64,000 nucleotides of DNA from Nymphaea colorata (Eukaryota; Streptophyta; Magnoliopsida; Nymphaeales; Nymphaeaceae). Below are positions 49,301-61,900 of this stretch, one piece after another (the stretch's first letter is position 1; each line of letters starts with the position of its first letter). The notes under the pieces are model-generated. The model was not told the DNA's origin. It ran no database searches and saw only the letters and a program-made list of their open reading frames with translations. Made by a program: the position numbers and the translations under genes. Location of the stretch: contig NC_045140.1 of the NCBI RefSeq assembly GCF_008831285.2, positions 27,608,131-27,672,130 on the forward strand. Direction: 5' to 3'.

Positions 49301-50713
49301 ACTCAACCGAAGTACCTCAGATGCAAAATAAATAGGTTTCATGTTTATGTTTTTTTTTTAATTGTAGTTGTCAGATGTATGCATTTCTTAAAGGCTTTAT
49401 GACTTCATTTCCAGGTTTTGGCTGTTTGAACCACGTTGTGGTATGCACAATATTGGTGGTTGGTATGTTGAAACATTTGGACGAGATAAGAAAGGAAGAA
49501 TGGTTGCATCTAAAAGGCAGTGGGATGACATTCAGGATCCTTACATGGATAATAAAACTGAAAGGTTAGTTCCTTCAGGAGAATATAAAAGAATAAGCTG
49601 TGAAAATTGCTTGTTATTGAGAAGTTCTTTTCCTTTTCCAGGAAATTCTTTTCTGGCTTTGTTGCAATGCAGATAAAATGTTACAGTGTGTCTGATTTCC
49701 AGGAAATTTTCTTTTGGCTTTGTTGCAGTTTCATTGCCATGAAATTGGGATCCTTACCTAGATAATCTTTTCTTCTTCGCAGTAAATAGTAATTTATGCA
49801 TTTCTCATCTCATATGGCCATACTTCAGAAGCCCTTTTCCCGGGCTAATATTTATAGGGCCAGATTTATGCAATAATTTTCTTATTAATTTCCATTTCAA
49901 TCTACAGTTACTTTGGTTGTTGACCTTTTAAAATCGGTTGGAATTAAGTTTGATAACTCTCACCATCCTGCTTCATATATGTACTCACACGCTAAGTTGA
50001 TTCTATTTGAACAAAGAAATGCTGAAAACAAAGCTAACCGAGAACAAGGAACTGCTTGTTGGTAATTAGTACCGGTTAGCATCAGGCTGCGTTTGGATTT
50101 TGCTACCAAAGCTACCAAATGTGGCACAGAAATGAATGGAACCTATCTAAAGAAATTTTAGTGATGAATTAGTAGACATCCTTTTGTTTTTTCTTATGGT
50201 TTTAACCATGTACAGGAGGCTCCATCCGGCAATGTACTTAATGGCACTTGCATATAGAACTCTTGACCTTGAAGAGGCAAGGAAGAAGAGATTGTTTGTC
50301 CGAGATGTGGTTGTACCAAAGCTATCTAGTCTTGTAAGTTGGTGCAAGAAATTTGTATAAGCATTATTCTTTTATGGTATAATAAAATGTTACTTTATGA
50401 CTTCTTGGTCCTTTTTCACATTCTCTTTGGTACTAAAATGTTGGTTATTTTAACCAAAAGTGTGTTTCGTTGCAAGTGACCTCTTCATCATTAGTCAAAG
50501 TAGCTGAAAGTTGAATACTTTGAGAAGGAATATAGAAACAAGGCGGAAAAGAAGGATCTCAGATCTTTTATAGGGAATGCCAGCTCTGGGCAAGTGTAGT
50601 TCTCTTCTCTGATCACATCAGTGTTAGATGTAGTTAATAACTTAATGGAACCTTGTTTGCTGCAGGTGGCATCTTTAACAGTGCAACCACCTGAATATAT
50701 TGGTAAATGCTAG
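46368..50713 (+). CDS. J-domain (DnaJ-like) protein, 548 aa, 6 exons
   Basis: Exons 46368-46703, 47159-48067, 49109-49194, 49415-49564, 50216-50333 and 50666-50713; all phases agree, 548 aa. The J domain is at residues ~61-127: DAYQVLGVASTCSSAEIKAS, the HPD triad at 89-91 (KETHPDL) and helix IV ILSDAERRAHYDIYL. J domains stimulate Hsp70 ATPase through HPD, so an Hsp70 co-chaperone role is expected. There is no G/F region or CxxCxGxG zinc finger, so it is a type-III/DJC protein. The rest is not a known chaperone domain. Residues ~150-260 are acidic and helical (YLEQLEGELYSAIRKAYFGP). The C-terminal third has a conserved-looking block, VGDRVSSCECRCRRAQLPSS, then FWLFEPRCGMHNIGGWYVET and RLHPAMYLMALAYRTLDLEE. 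The N-terminus (P-, S- and A-rich) may be an organelle-targeting peptide but is not decisive. Intron 2 contains a 160-bp tandem duplication. Confidence 0.9.
48326..48644. repeat. 160-bp tandem duplication in intron 2 of the J-protein gene
   Basis: The unit beginning ctaacttgtaaaa(c/t)tgttctcc repeats with period 160 (48326 and 48486) with few differences. It follows a T run of ~20 at 48299-48318. Confidence 0.96.
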
Positions 50714-51315
50714 TAGTATAACTACACTGTGAATAGCAGAGATTATGAAACACTCAGTCTTATTGAGGATATGAGCCAGAATTCCCATGTATCGAAGTTA
50801 ATTCCACTTACAGACAGTGCTTGGTAAAATTGATCTCTGCCATTCACGATACTGCCATCAGCAGCAGCTGCAGCAGGGTCATCATATTTATGACCTCTAC
50901 TAGTACCCTTTTGCTGCTTCTTTTCTCTGTATTTATATATTGTTATGATCCACTACAGTATCGGTGCGTTGGCTTTCCTCGAAGGACGTATTAGTGCGGT
51001 CTCCCGCTACTTGCTCCAAGCGCCAATTGACAAAACGGCATCACCTGTCCTGATGGTCATGGTGGGTGTCCGGCTGTTCTGGCCAGCTCCGGCCAGAATC
51101 CAGCTGAAAATGGAGGCAACGAAGCACCTTATTTGTAATTCATTATATAAATATTTTCCCACCAGTCATGGTAATACCTATTTTTCGTCTGGTGAAGTGA
51201 CTGAGAAACAGCCAGATATATTTTTTGCAACTGTTCCTCTTTTCAAGATTTACTTTAGCCAGTATTCATTGGCTACATATCCAGCGCAGGCAATCACTAG
51301 AATAATTTAATGTAT

Positions 51316-51436
51316 GGCCTGTTTGGACGACACTAAAATTAAGGACAGCCTGATTTTAGTATCAAAATAAGTGTTTCTGAAGCTAGATTGATATTAACAC
51401 TAAATTTTAACGTGGGTTTAGAACCTAAACAAGCCT
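51316..51436. mobile_element. Short MITE-like foldback, ~120 bp
   Basis: ggcctgtttggacgacacta at the left end pairs imperfectly with the reverse of gaacctaaacaagcct at the right. The inner phrases cactaaaatt and aattttagtat/aaattttaacg add further self-complementarity. Confidence 0.4.
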
Positions 51437-53963
51437 GTGGTCCTTTCCACAGATCTGGTTAAACTGAGTTTTGGCCCTTATCATTCAAACGGGCACCAAC
51501 TGTTACTGCCAGAGCAAGATCAGCAAGACAAACCATTTGGGTAGCTCTGTGATCCAAAAAAAGATTCAGTGACTTTGGCTTCCATTTTCCTTTTTCTGGT
51601 GTGAGACTGCCTAACCCAAGCTTGGTAATAAAAAATAAATATATTCCAATCGGAATTGATGGGAGTTAGGCTCGAATATATGTACAGCAAAAAACGGGGA
51701 CGCATTGCATGAGGAGATTCCGCGCATGCAAACAAAATAAGCAGTATCACCTCTACAGCTCAAAAACAGGTGGCAGACGAACCTGTAGCAGCACAACAAA
51801 AATTTCACAGAAGATACGATTCACGTTTCTGAAATGAAAATCAATATGTTGATGAAGCTATTTGCAACACGCAACAAGGGGAGTCGATCCCCAGTGCTCA
51901 TTGTGATGAAGTCATCATTTCTACAGAATAGCAATAAAGACCAAGGGTTGTAACTTTAAGGACAGTTTCGGATTTTCTCGATAATGTTTTCTGTAAAATT
52001 TAAATGACAGATACAAGAAGAAAAAGGTTATGCCATGATCGGCTTCTCAGCATACTTCCTGCAAAAACACAAGGAAACAACTCAAGTGCAAGTACCTTTA
52101 AAAAATTACAGCAAGAAGCAAAAGAAAAAGGCCATATGGTCAATCAATCATACAAAAAGGGAACTTTGAAAATTGAAAGTCTTTCTGGAGTATGTTAGTA
52201 CGGTTTCATGATTTTTTTTCCCGACATTTTGAAAATCTCATGGTTAGCTTTAAGTTGTTGATCATATCGAAATATTTTGAAAATATCATATGTATTTGTG
52301 ATAATCGATTACTAATCTTTTTTCACAGTTCTTCATAATTTACAGACCACGAGATGGTTTTACCTCTCTTTCTTTCACTAGTTATGCCATTTTTTTCTCA
52401 GGGCATCATAAAGTCATTTATTATTATGTTAGCATAAACACTTCTCTCATCTTCTGTTCCCATTATTAAAGGGCATGTAGTAAAAAGAACATTCTGTTCT
52501 TAATAAAGTTGGGTAAGAATGCCGCATTCTTTGAGGGAAGATTATATGATTATGTGTTTGATTGTTGGAGACGGTATGTTTTTTGAAACAAGAACTTGGT
52601 ATTCATAATGCATGTACTATAGAAACATGTGTTCTAAAAACACAATATTCTTCTTCTTAACATTCCTGAAAATATCAGAATAATAAGAACAAACGTAAGT
52701 ACTCCTACTGAAAAACTATTAAGTCGAGCCGTATCACATGGTTTCGTATAATCTGCATGATTTTCTCGATAGAAAAGATTAGGAGAAACATTTGAACTTA
52801 ATGAGAAATTAACCATATAGATTTAGTTTCCATGAGATTAGAAGTCACTTCTCCTCACATCTCCCCAATCTCCTAGCTGCAAAATAGTTGAACCTCTTTA
52901 CGCTCTATCGATCCCGGGCAGTATCAGGCCGAATGATCAACAGATACATATTGCATCGGCCCCTTCATGAGACGTGAGGTTATCTTCTTTACCTTTTGGA
53001 AATTTTGAATTGCTTTAAATTGGTTTCCCATCTACTATTCAAAAATATATAAGATCTAAAAGCAGGCCTAATTTGCCCCGATTCAACATGACTGATAGAG
53101 TCTGATCCTCTTAATCTTTTTATAAAACAAGCAACTGATATTTATATTGACAACTGTACTTTAGTGCCTATTGAAAGTATGAATCTTCACCTACCACACT
53201 TTTACTATTGAAATTTATGTGTATCTTTACCTATCACCTGATTGACACACGACAATGGCTCAAAATAAAAGTAAAGGTGGACTTCCATTTTGCAGCTAAC
53301 AGATGCCAACCCAAAACAAGGAACAGAAATGGAAAGGACAGAGGAAAAGAAGAACAAAACAGAAAAAGGAAATTCTGCTAAAGTAAACGTAGCTTGCAAA
53401 GTTGTTGGAGCATGAAAATTGATGAGCTCAAACAGAGAACCTGTGTAAATTCTCTAATAGCTAAACAAGTATTTTTCATTTTTTTCTTTTCTTTATCTGT
53501 CATTATGTTTTTTTCTGTATGTGAATATTTCCTAAGCTCTGTGAATCTGGTTGAAGCCACTAAACCGATAAATGGTTTCTGGCTTCTAAGCAATAGCCAT
53601 TGACGTCCCATTGTTTTTATGATGGAGGCATCGTCATCCACATTTAGCATTTCCAGATGTTGCATCTTATGAGTATCCATTTCATTAATTTCTTGTGTTT
53701 TTGCAGGTCATACATTTTATATTTGGTGCTAGGGTCTTGTGCAAAGAAGCATCAAACGTTTCTCCTGATCAAAGCACACAATTAGAAAGAAAACCAAGAA
53801 CAATGCATTACTTATTTCATCATCTAATTGGAACAAGGATTTGTATTCTTATATGAGTGTAATGTAAACAAGCAGTTGAGGAAAGCATCCATTCATACCC
53901 CAATATATATGCCATAACTACAAGGCAATACAAGGGACAATCTATAATATTTTTTCCTCTTTT

Positions 53964-53969
53964 TTTTAT
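53964..53969 (-). terminator. Likely poly(A) signal of the glycine-rich gene
   Basis: tttatt on the plus strand is AATAAA on the minus strand, about 55 bp downstream of the stop codon of the glycine-rich gene. Confidence 0.45.
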
Positions 53970-54023
53970 TCTTTCTCTTTAAATCTTATGTCTAACATGC
54001 AGTAAGAAATGAGCTCCAACTGC

Positions 54024-54672
54024 TTAGTTCTTGACTGCCTGACGTCGATAACCTCCACTTCCATAACCTGACCCGTATCCCTCGCCGTACCCACTTCCAC
54101 TGCCCTCACGACCGGAGCCCAAACCAGATCCATAACCTGAACCGCCACCTCCGCCGCCACCACCACCTTCGCCATATCTTCCTCCGCCACCTCCGCCGCC
54201 ACCACCACCTTCGCCATATCTTCCTCCGCCACCATACCCTGAACCGTAGCCAGAGCCGGAGCCATATCCACTTCCGCTGTCCTCACTTCCGTCTCCGTCT
54301 CCACCTCCCGATCCATAACCAGAACCACCACCACCTCCTGATCCAAATCCACTCCCACTCCCATATCCAGATCCATAACCAGATCCGTAACCCGAGCCGC
54401 CCCCACCACCTCCTCCTCCACCTCCACCACCACCTCCTCCTCCGCCTCCTCTTCCTGAACCATACCCACCTCCACTACCATATCCATACCCATATCCTGA
54501 ACCATAATCACTACCACCGCCTGACCCATAACCACCTCCTCCACCACCCCCGCCGCCACCGCCACCACCACCACCACCACTGCCACCATAACCATATCCT
54601 CCACCGCCACCTCTACCATAACCATATCCGCCACCTCTCCCTGCACCTCCTCCACCTCGACCACCATCACCT

Positions 54673-54704
<32 letters not shown>

Positions 54705-55067
54705 ACCGCCACCACTGCCGTCACTACCACTACCATAACCATAGCCTCCTCCACCGCCCCATCCATAGCCCTCCCCACGGCCTACCCCTTCCCCACCCCC
54801 ATAACCACCACCACCTCCCTCTCCACCACCCCGACCACCAACTGCATTTCTGCCACCATAACCTCTGCCGTCAGTATAGTATCTCCCCCTATCAACCTTA
54901 CTTACATCTATTGCAGCACCACCAGCCAGCTCCCTTCTCTCTACTCCACTCTTGAACGCACCTTCCCTTGCTTGCACGCCCGCATGGTGGAAACTAGAGC
55001 ACCAACAGAGAATCCCAACGAGAAAGGACACAACCAACAAGTAAGGTCTCTTACTGAGCAACCCCAT
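54024..55067 (-). CDS. Secreted glycine-rich (cell-wall-type) protein, 347 aa
   Basis: Single-exon minus-strand gene. Residues 1-33 form a signal peptide with a hydrophobic core (LLVVSFLVGILCW), cleaved near GVQA. A short non-repetitive segment (GVERRELAGGAAIDVSKVDR) follows. From about residue 60 to the end the chain is Gly with Tyr, Ser, Arg and Glu, in blocks such as GYGYGSGSDGSG, GGYGSGSGYGSGYGGG, two copies of RYGEGGGGGGGGG, and a tail GYGSGGYRRQAV. That is the composition of class I glycine-rich structural proteins of the apoplast, where Tyr may cross-link in the wall (family knowledge). There is no RNA-binding or cysteine-rich domain. DNA duplications of GGN codons, including a 42-bp tandem at about 54142-54225, show ongoing length change. 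A perfect TATA box lies ~50 bp upstream. No introns. Confidence 0.9.
54142..54225. repeat. 42-bp in-frame tandem duplication in the glycine-rich coding region
   Basis: tatcttcctccgccacctcc and following bases occur twice with period 42, adding one RYGEGG(G)n unit without breaking the frame. Confidence 0.9.
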
Positions 55068-55112
55068 GGCGCCTCACTCCAATGCACCATTCTCTTATAA
55101 CTCCACGAACAT

Positions 55113-55121
55113 ATATTTATA
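55113..55121 (-). promoter_or_regulatory. TATA box of the glycine-rich gene
   Basis: On the minus strand the sequence reads CTATAAATATATG, ending about 46 bp before the ATG at 55067. This implies a very short leader. Confidence 0.7.
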
Positions 55122-55122
55122 G

Positions 55123-57210
55123 ATGGTAGGCCATGGTGGCCGGAGATCTTGCAGAAGACTGGTTCGCTCAGTGGGTCCGCTTCCAAGTCGTCGTAAAAAC
55201 CAGCCAGGCCACACGAACACTCTAAGAAATGAAGTCTATGAAAAGCAACATCAATTAGCCTTAGGCCCCATTGGAAATTTTGGTGGAAAGGTGCACGACT
55301 CCGTGATGCTTCCACGGTTCCACGTCCACCAAATCATTCTCCAATCTCTCGTCATCTGCACGTCAATATGGTCATGAATTACGACACAATTGCAGGCAAA
55401 AAGTGCTTGATCTTGTAGAGGGGCAGATCTAAGTAATCGATCAGACCGCATGTTTCTTTCATGAAAATGTTGTGAAGTTGGAGGGCTGTACAGTATTTGA
55501 TGGAATTCTCTTGCACATTACTTTACTGTAAATGTAATTTGTTGACAGTACTCGGTCTCAGTGATCTAATGGCCGACTACTCCACTCATGAAATAACACT
55601 TGTAGCTAGGCTTGTCAATGTATCGTCCGATCACTCATCTGATGCGTGGTTGGGTAGTCTTGGTACGTTGTGTTCTGCATTCACCACATCATTCAAGAGG
55701 CAGCAAATGGATGGATATTATAAATTTTTGGAAGCTGCCTTCTTCATAGATGAACGGCGTACCTGGTAATTACAAAGTAATTAAATGGCATCGATGGCTT
55801 CGGAATCGAGTTCTTCCGTGGGTGAACTCTTAATCGGGGACAAAATTAAAGGAGGGACTAAGATTACGCTGCCCACATTCTCAAATTAAAGATTTAGCAT
55901 GTGAAAAATCTTCAAAAGAATTGTTTATAGCTCTAAGGTCCTCAACTTTTTAACAAAAATTAAGTAACTGACTTGCTCCCCGCCTTAAAATTAAGGATTT
56001 TCTGGTATCACTTCCATCCTTGATTCCATCATCGATCGCGTCACCAGTTTTCAAGAACCGTCATCTGTTAAGGCGCTCGGAGATGATCTTTGCTCCAGGT
56101 CCATCTATGAACGATTTGTTTACATGTATAACATATATATAATATTAATAATTTTCTAAAACTCAGTCCTTAAATTGAATTGCCTGTTGAATCCAAAAAA
56201 AAATATTAAAAACTGAGTTTTGAAAAAATAAGTAAATAGTATAATTATACAAAAATATGGAGAAAACTTAAATTTTTTTTAAAAAATAGTTCAAGGCTAA
56301 CAGATGGCACTCTTGAATCGAAGCTACCAACAAATGGAATCGGTCGTGTCTGCAAGCGTATGCAGACAATGAAGTGGAAAGCATAGTGAGGCCCACCCAA
56401 GTTTCCCTGGATCGTTCATTGTGTTCCTTTCTATTAAACAACCTCTAAGATCGAGTTGCCAAATGTGTTGCAACATCTTTCTTGATGTGCAAACATGACG
56501 GTGGATCCAGAAGCAAACGTGGATCCTGCGGTAATCGAATCATCTGTCTGTTTGACATACAGCATCTAGAAATATTCCATTACACTAATATTCTGTCTAT
56601 CGATCTACGCTTTTATTTTTTCTTCAACGAACAGGAATTCTTTTCTAGAAGAGACGATCAAAGGGGTAGATTCATTGAAGCCAGTCGACAAACTGTCACT
56701 GATTCTACGAAATTCCACCAAAGAAACAAAAAGAAGTAGCGGAAATGTCGAAAAAAGATGACATACAGAGAGAATATTAAAGTTTCAAATGCATGTTTAC
56801 AGCCAATTGTTAAAAATAAAAGTTAAAGGATTTAAAAGAATGCTTTCTATCAAAAAACTAACTCGATCGATTAATTAAAAATTTATACTGAAGATGGCAA
56901 ATTTATTTGTAGAATAAGGATTTAATTACAAGAATGACAAGATAACGTACTACTGGGCCATCTGTAAAAGCAAAGAAGTGATATTGGGTGGTCACAGGTA
57001 CACAGCAGATGTACTTGGAAGAAAGTGGCCGGGTCCACCTCCCATCCTAGTGCTTCGTCCTCCTTTGCTCATGCACAGTGAATGCAGGCAAGTTAGAGAA
57101 GACGCTTTTTCTTTTTGGGAATGCGAGAAAGACCAGGAAATTGAGCGGTGGTCCTCCATTAGTGGTGAGTGAAAGGGTTTACTGAAGAGTCTCTCATCGT
57201 CCACATTTCG
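55123..57210. other. Intergenic, no supported gene
   Basis: Mixed DNA with AT-rich parts (55.9-56.3 kb). Open stretches of up to ~90 codons on both strands have no family features, coding bias or splice context. Confidence 0.5.
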
Positions 57211-57363
57211 ATGATGATGGTGGTGGTGGTAGTTGCGTTTTCCATGGCGACAGATTTGACAGGCTGTAGGGCAACGAGGAATGAGAGAGATTTTGATGAA
57301 GGTGATAATTCATGGCGAGCGACCTGTCGGCCTGTGGAGGAAAGGAGTGTGATCGATCGGTAG
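57211..57363 (+). CDS. Candidate small secreted peptide, 50 aa (doubtful)
   Basis: From the first of three consecutive ATGs, MMMVVVVVAFSMATDLTG forms a short hydrophobic leader. A charged tail with two cysteines follows (CRATRNERDFDEGDNSWRA, TCRPVEERSVIDR). The upstream in-frame ATG at 57169 would bury the leader, so 57211 is preferred. I recognise no known plant peptide-hormone motif (CLE, RALF, CEP, PSK or similar). It may well be a chance open frame. Confidence 0.2.
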   Translation: MMMVVVVVAFSMATDLTGCRATRNERDFDEGDNSWRATCRPVEERSVIDR

Positions 57364-58824
57364 ACTTACTTAGCGAAGAAGGATGGAGCGTTCGTGCGTT
57401 TGGGACATGATTGCCAGACGAACCGCATCAAACGAGCAACCAGGTTAGGTGAGAACCACCAACAGCTAAAGAATAAAGGTATGATGAGAAGATGACTCTC
57501 TCTCTCTCTAGATATGTGGTGCCATACTTGATAGAAATTGTTTGGGCCATTGACTTTAACAACATCGTTCAGTGGAGATTAAGTTTGAACAAAATGAAAA
57601 CGTAGTCGTATGTTCAAGATACTGAAATGGCCTTAAAATGAGACAAAATTTTTAAATTAAGGAAACTCATTTGGCTTCTCTATTAAGGGCATTTCAGCCT
57701 CTTAAGAATACAATTGGATTTCCATTTTTTCTACTTAATGTTTACTATTGAATTTCTTTAAAATCAACTGCTTAAACAATTTCCATCAAATATGGGAAGG
57801 TCTAGTAGCTACCTGGCTTATACATATAGGCTAGGGATTGAAATAAATATTATTACTTTTTTTATTGACATGAGTTGTCATGCCTTTTTTTGTTTTCACT
57901 GTCGAGTCAAAAAGCTGTCGCCCAAAAGTCTCCACAGCACCTTTCATCTCAAAATTTGGTGGAAGAGACCAAGAATTTGGCATCAATCACTCATTCGTTC
58001 TTCCATCACACACACTAGCTAGTTAATTATGATTAGTCCTTGAAAATTTATCATCAATCTTTGTCGGTGTTAAAAAATTATTTTGAGTAAAACCCACAAT
58101 TTCTGGAGTCAAATTCCTGTCATGAACCTTCCATTTCCCTCGACTTCAGCTGAAATGATCTCACTAGCTCAGTGATTCGCATAATTCTCATCACTAACTC
58201 TTTGCACTAAGGTCTTCTCATTACCAAGAGTAGTTAATTTTCACTAAACACATCCTAATTTGAGCTCTAGAGAGTTGTAATACCAAAGACATCCTTTTTC
58301 TTTCATTTTGAGTGTCTTAGGCGAAATTCTCTCAATTGGGAACTAGTCAGCCTATGGTGAAGTAGCAACATGTTCTTCAGTGTCTAAACTGATTCGTTGA
58401 CGTTTCATATCTGGATCTCAAATCTGATATCCAAAATAATTCTTCCCAATTCAAAACCAGGTCGAAACCTCTGATCTAATAAAAAATCCAAATTCACAGT
58501 TAGAATTCGGACCACAATCCTCATCAAGCATCAAATCGGATCAATTTTAGTCGTCCGTCTGCCCCAGGTTTTTCATATTTTTTAAAAGCAAGCCCTAGGA
58601 GTGCCGCCCCCACTCCTATTTTCTTGGAATTAATTAATTCAAAAAGTCAATCTCATCTATTAAAAAGTGTGCCTTTGATCAATTTTTCAGCCAAATCTGC
58701 ACCGTAAATCTGTCTGACACATCGTTCAAAGGAAAATAAATTGGCTCAACTGACTAAAATCTGGCCAAAACTTCTCTTCCTCCCTTTTGTGTATGGTTCC
58801 AATGTTTTTCAAAGGTACTCCAAG

Positions 58825-58900
58825 AGGTCTGGACGTGGTCTAGCAAGAACAAATGAAGGAGGAGGTTTGGACCTGCTCTAGAAAGAATAAATGAAGGAAG
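58825..58900. repeat. 38-bp tandem duplication
   Basis: aggt(c/t)tggac(g/c)tg(g/c)tctag, followed by caagaacaaatgaagga or its variant, period 38. Confidence 0.85.
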
Positions 58901-61900
58901 AAGAAGACAAGAAAAGAAATAAAAAGGCACGTCACTTTTTCTCTCCTTCTTTGATTTTTTGGGCTCTTCTCTCTCTCTCTCTCATGGATATCATGTAAGT
59001 ATCCTCCTATTCTTCGTCTTCTATTTGTCTCCATTAATTTTCAGCTTTTACAAAGATCACATGTGCGTAGTTCTTTGATTTAATGTGTAACATGTTGATT
59101 TTGTTTCGTTCTATGCATATATTTAATTATTATTTTAGCATTTTCTTTCTTTAGTTTTAAATTTTAGTATGATCAGTTGACTGATTCACATTATTAACGT
59201 GGTCAATCTAGTTTAAGAGATGTTAAAATTTAAGTTAAATGAAAATAGGACTTTTTGTCATAAGCCAGATTTTTCACCTAACTCCAAATGATTGTATCTA
59301 TGAAACCAGAAATCTTTTTCATAATCTGCCTGAAAACATGGTTTTGTGTAGGTGTCTACCAATTTTTATCTATTTTTGTTGTGATTTGACCTCTTCTTTT
59401 TTAGGTTTTTGATAAAACTAAGTTCTAAAAGTTTTTTCTCACTCCATAGGTTCAAATTAAGTTTTGTAAAATCCAGAAGTTTGTTGTATATGTTAAGTTG
59501 CTTCACCTAAAATTTCATGCAATTTTATGCTTAATTGAGCCCTCTGTACAAAATAGAATTTCTGGTCGCCTTTACATGTGTATAATTTTATGTATAGCTA
59601 CTGTTTTTGTGCGCTCTTAGTCCCTTAGTTTTGTTTCATATCGTGAGCTTACAATTAAATTTTCAACCAAAACCAAGTTTTCTAGCCCTTATAAATAGAA
59701 TCATAAAATGGAGTTCTTGAACAATTTATTGTTGTAGATTTCTAATAACTTTGCCACTTTTTCATTTTAATGCCTAAAATTCTTTTTCAAATGTGTAAGT
59801 TTATGTAGATTCTTTGATATGTAGAGAAGCTATCCATCAAATTCCATATCAAGATGGGCTTTCTAACCCTACTTTACATCTCTTTGAACTTCACGTAGAA
59901 ATTGTTATCATAACTTGGTCTTTTCTGTGAAATTTTTGTTTTTCAGGTTACTGTATCAACTTGATAGATGCACTGATTTATAGAGAGTCTACAATTAATT
60001 ATGATGAGTTTGAGTTCTGTATGTATAGAAAGTCTACAAATAAAACTTCACATTCACCACCATGCAAATTTGACATGTTTTCCACATTGGTAAAGTTCAT
60101 GATTTGAGTCATTCTTTGTTTTTCTGCTTCCAACTTTCCTACATAAAAATGTTTAATACTCTATTTTTTTATTTTATATCTTTTCCATCATGAGAGCATT
60201 TTCAAAAATTTCAAATGTGGTTGAAAGCTTGATATAGATAGAGTAAGTATGCTAAATTTTTTATCAATGAACATCGTTACATTAAGTTTTGCACTCCTGA
60301 AACATGAGTTTATTAGTTTGTCAACAAGTTGTTATTTATGTAGAAAATTTGCAGATCATAACTTTTTCATCACTTATTGTTTTCTGAATCTGTAAAGTTA
60401 AACTGCTTTCCTGTTATATAATGAATCTATAATCCAAATTTCCCATCAATACAAGTCGTTTTAATATGTTCTGAGTCGTGCGAAATTCATAGCAGTAGAA
60501 CTGTTTTTATGCATTGTTTCAATAGCAAATCTGTTTTCTGCACCCATTTCATTGTTTAATATCTTCTTACAGAAGATATATTTTTTAGATTTATCACTTG
60601 AAACTAATTATTTTTAATGAGGATAATCTTTATCCAAAATTTCGTGAAAATTGGATGTCATGTGCTTATCATTTAGGACCAATCAAATCAGTAGCAAAAA
60701 ATAAGTTGTCATTTTTTTAAGACTTGGCCATATTTCTGTTTCCACCTAGTTAAGGATTTTCCACTCGATTTTTTATTTTCAACTTAAAAATTTATATATT
60801 TTTCATGGTAAAATGTCTAATTGATATAGTTAATCATGTGAATCATCATTTAGGGTTTTCGAATATATTGATTTGGTTAATGTTATTCATGCATTATTAA
60901 GTGTGCATCATTTCAAAATACTGCATTTTGACTTTAGTATAGAAATTTAGGGTTTTGAATGACCTTGTGGCAATAGACTCTTGTCATTAAATTTGATTTA
61001 TCAAGTGAAAGCCCTAATTTCAATCTGAATAGTATATAATTTTGAAATATCATACCATTCATGCATATATATATATGTTTTTATTTTTTTTTGTTAATTT
61101 GTTTAGTTGTGTGCATTTATGTAGTTTGCTCTTGTAATGCATTCATTCACTTCAAAATGCACATATGTCTAAGTTTCATATTAATCATGTTAAGATCCAG
61201 CTATGTATATCTCATTCATATGCTTGACTTCAATTGATTATATGAAAATTCACTTTTCAGAATCTTTTCAAATTGGCCTCTTTCAAACTTAGTTTTCTAA
61301 AACCCTAGATTAACTCACGATTGAGTTCTAATTATTGGCATTAAACCTACCTAAATCATAGCCTTCTCTCAATATCTTAACCAAGACTTGATATTTGAAA
61401 TTATGTACCTACGTTTGAAACCTCATCAGGTTAGAACTGTATCATAGTCAGGTTAAAGGTAAACCTTAGCCAAGTTAAGCTCAAACCCTAATTAGAATCA
61501 GCCTAAAACCTTGCAAGTTTAACCCAGATCTCAATAAGGTTGAACATGTGGATCTTAAGGGAATTGAATCCAGATCTCAATGAATTGGATTTAAATATCA
61601 AATTTAAGATTAAATACATGATTGGATTTGGATTTGACAAATTTGAATATTATTTGGATCGAAAGAATTGGATTATTGAACTTAGACCTAATGAAGACTT
61701 GATCCTAGAATTGGATTTCATATCAACACTTTTGGATTTGGATTTCATGTGACTCAGATCGAGATTTCAGACCTTTATCCAAAACCCTAAATCCCTGAAC
61801 ATTGACATTGGATCATTAAATTTCATTTAGGATTTGGATCATGGACTTTGAATCAAGAATCATTATGAATTGAATCAACTCTCAGTTAGAATTCAGTTAG

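Larger units (their letters stand above)
50714..54023. other. Intergenic, no supported gene
   Basis: 3'UTR of the J-protein gene, then AT-rich DNA. An open plus-strand stretch at 50.95-51.30 kb (GC-richer at first) has no recognisable protein content and no start context. A small foldback lies at 51.32-51.44 kb. 53.7-54.0 kb holds the 3'UTR of the minus-strand glycine-rich gene. Confidence 0.5.

Noticed and set aside
50945-51310. 121-codon open frame downstream of the J-protein
   Set aside because: No start context, no recognisable family, and it continues into AT-rich DNA; treated as 3' flank.
53966-54778. 270-codon minus-strand open frame rich in Val, Met, Ala and Glu
   Set aside because: It overlaps the glycine-rich gene in another frame. 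GGN-repeat DNA read one base off gives this composition, and it lacks a signal peptide or family match.
61540-61752. 70-codon Asp/Leu/Asn-rich frame
   Set aside because: Made by gatttggat-type low-complexity DNA.
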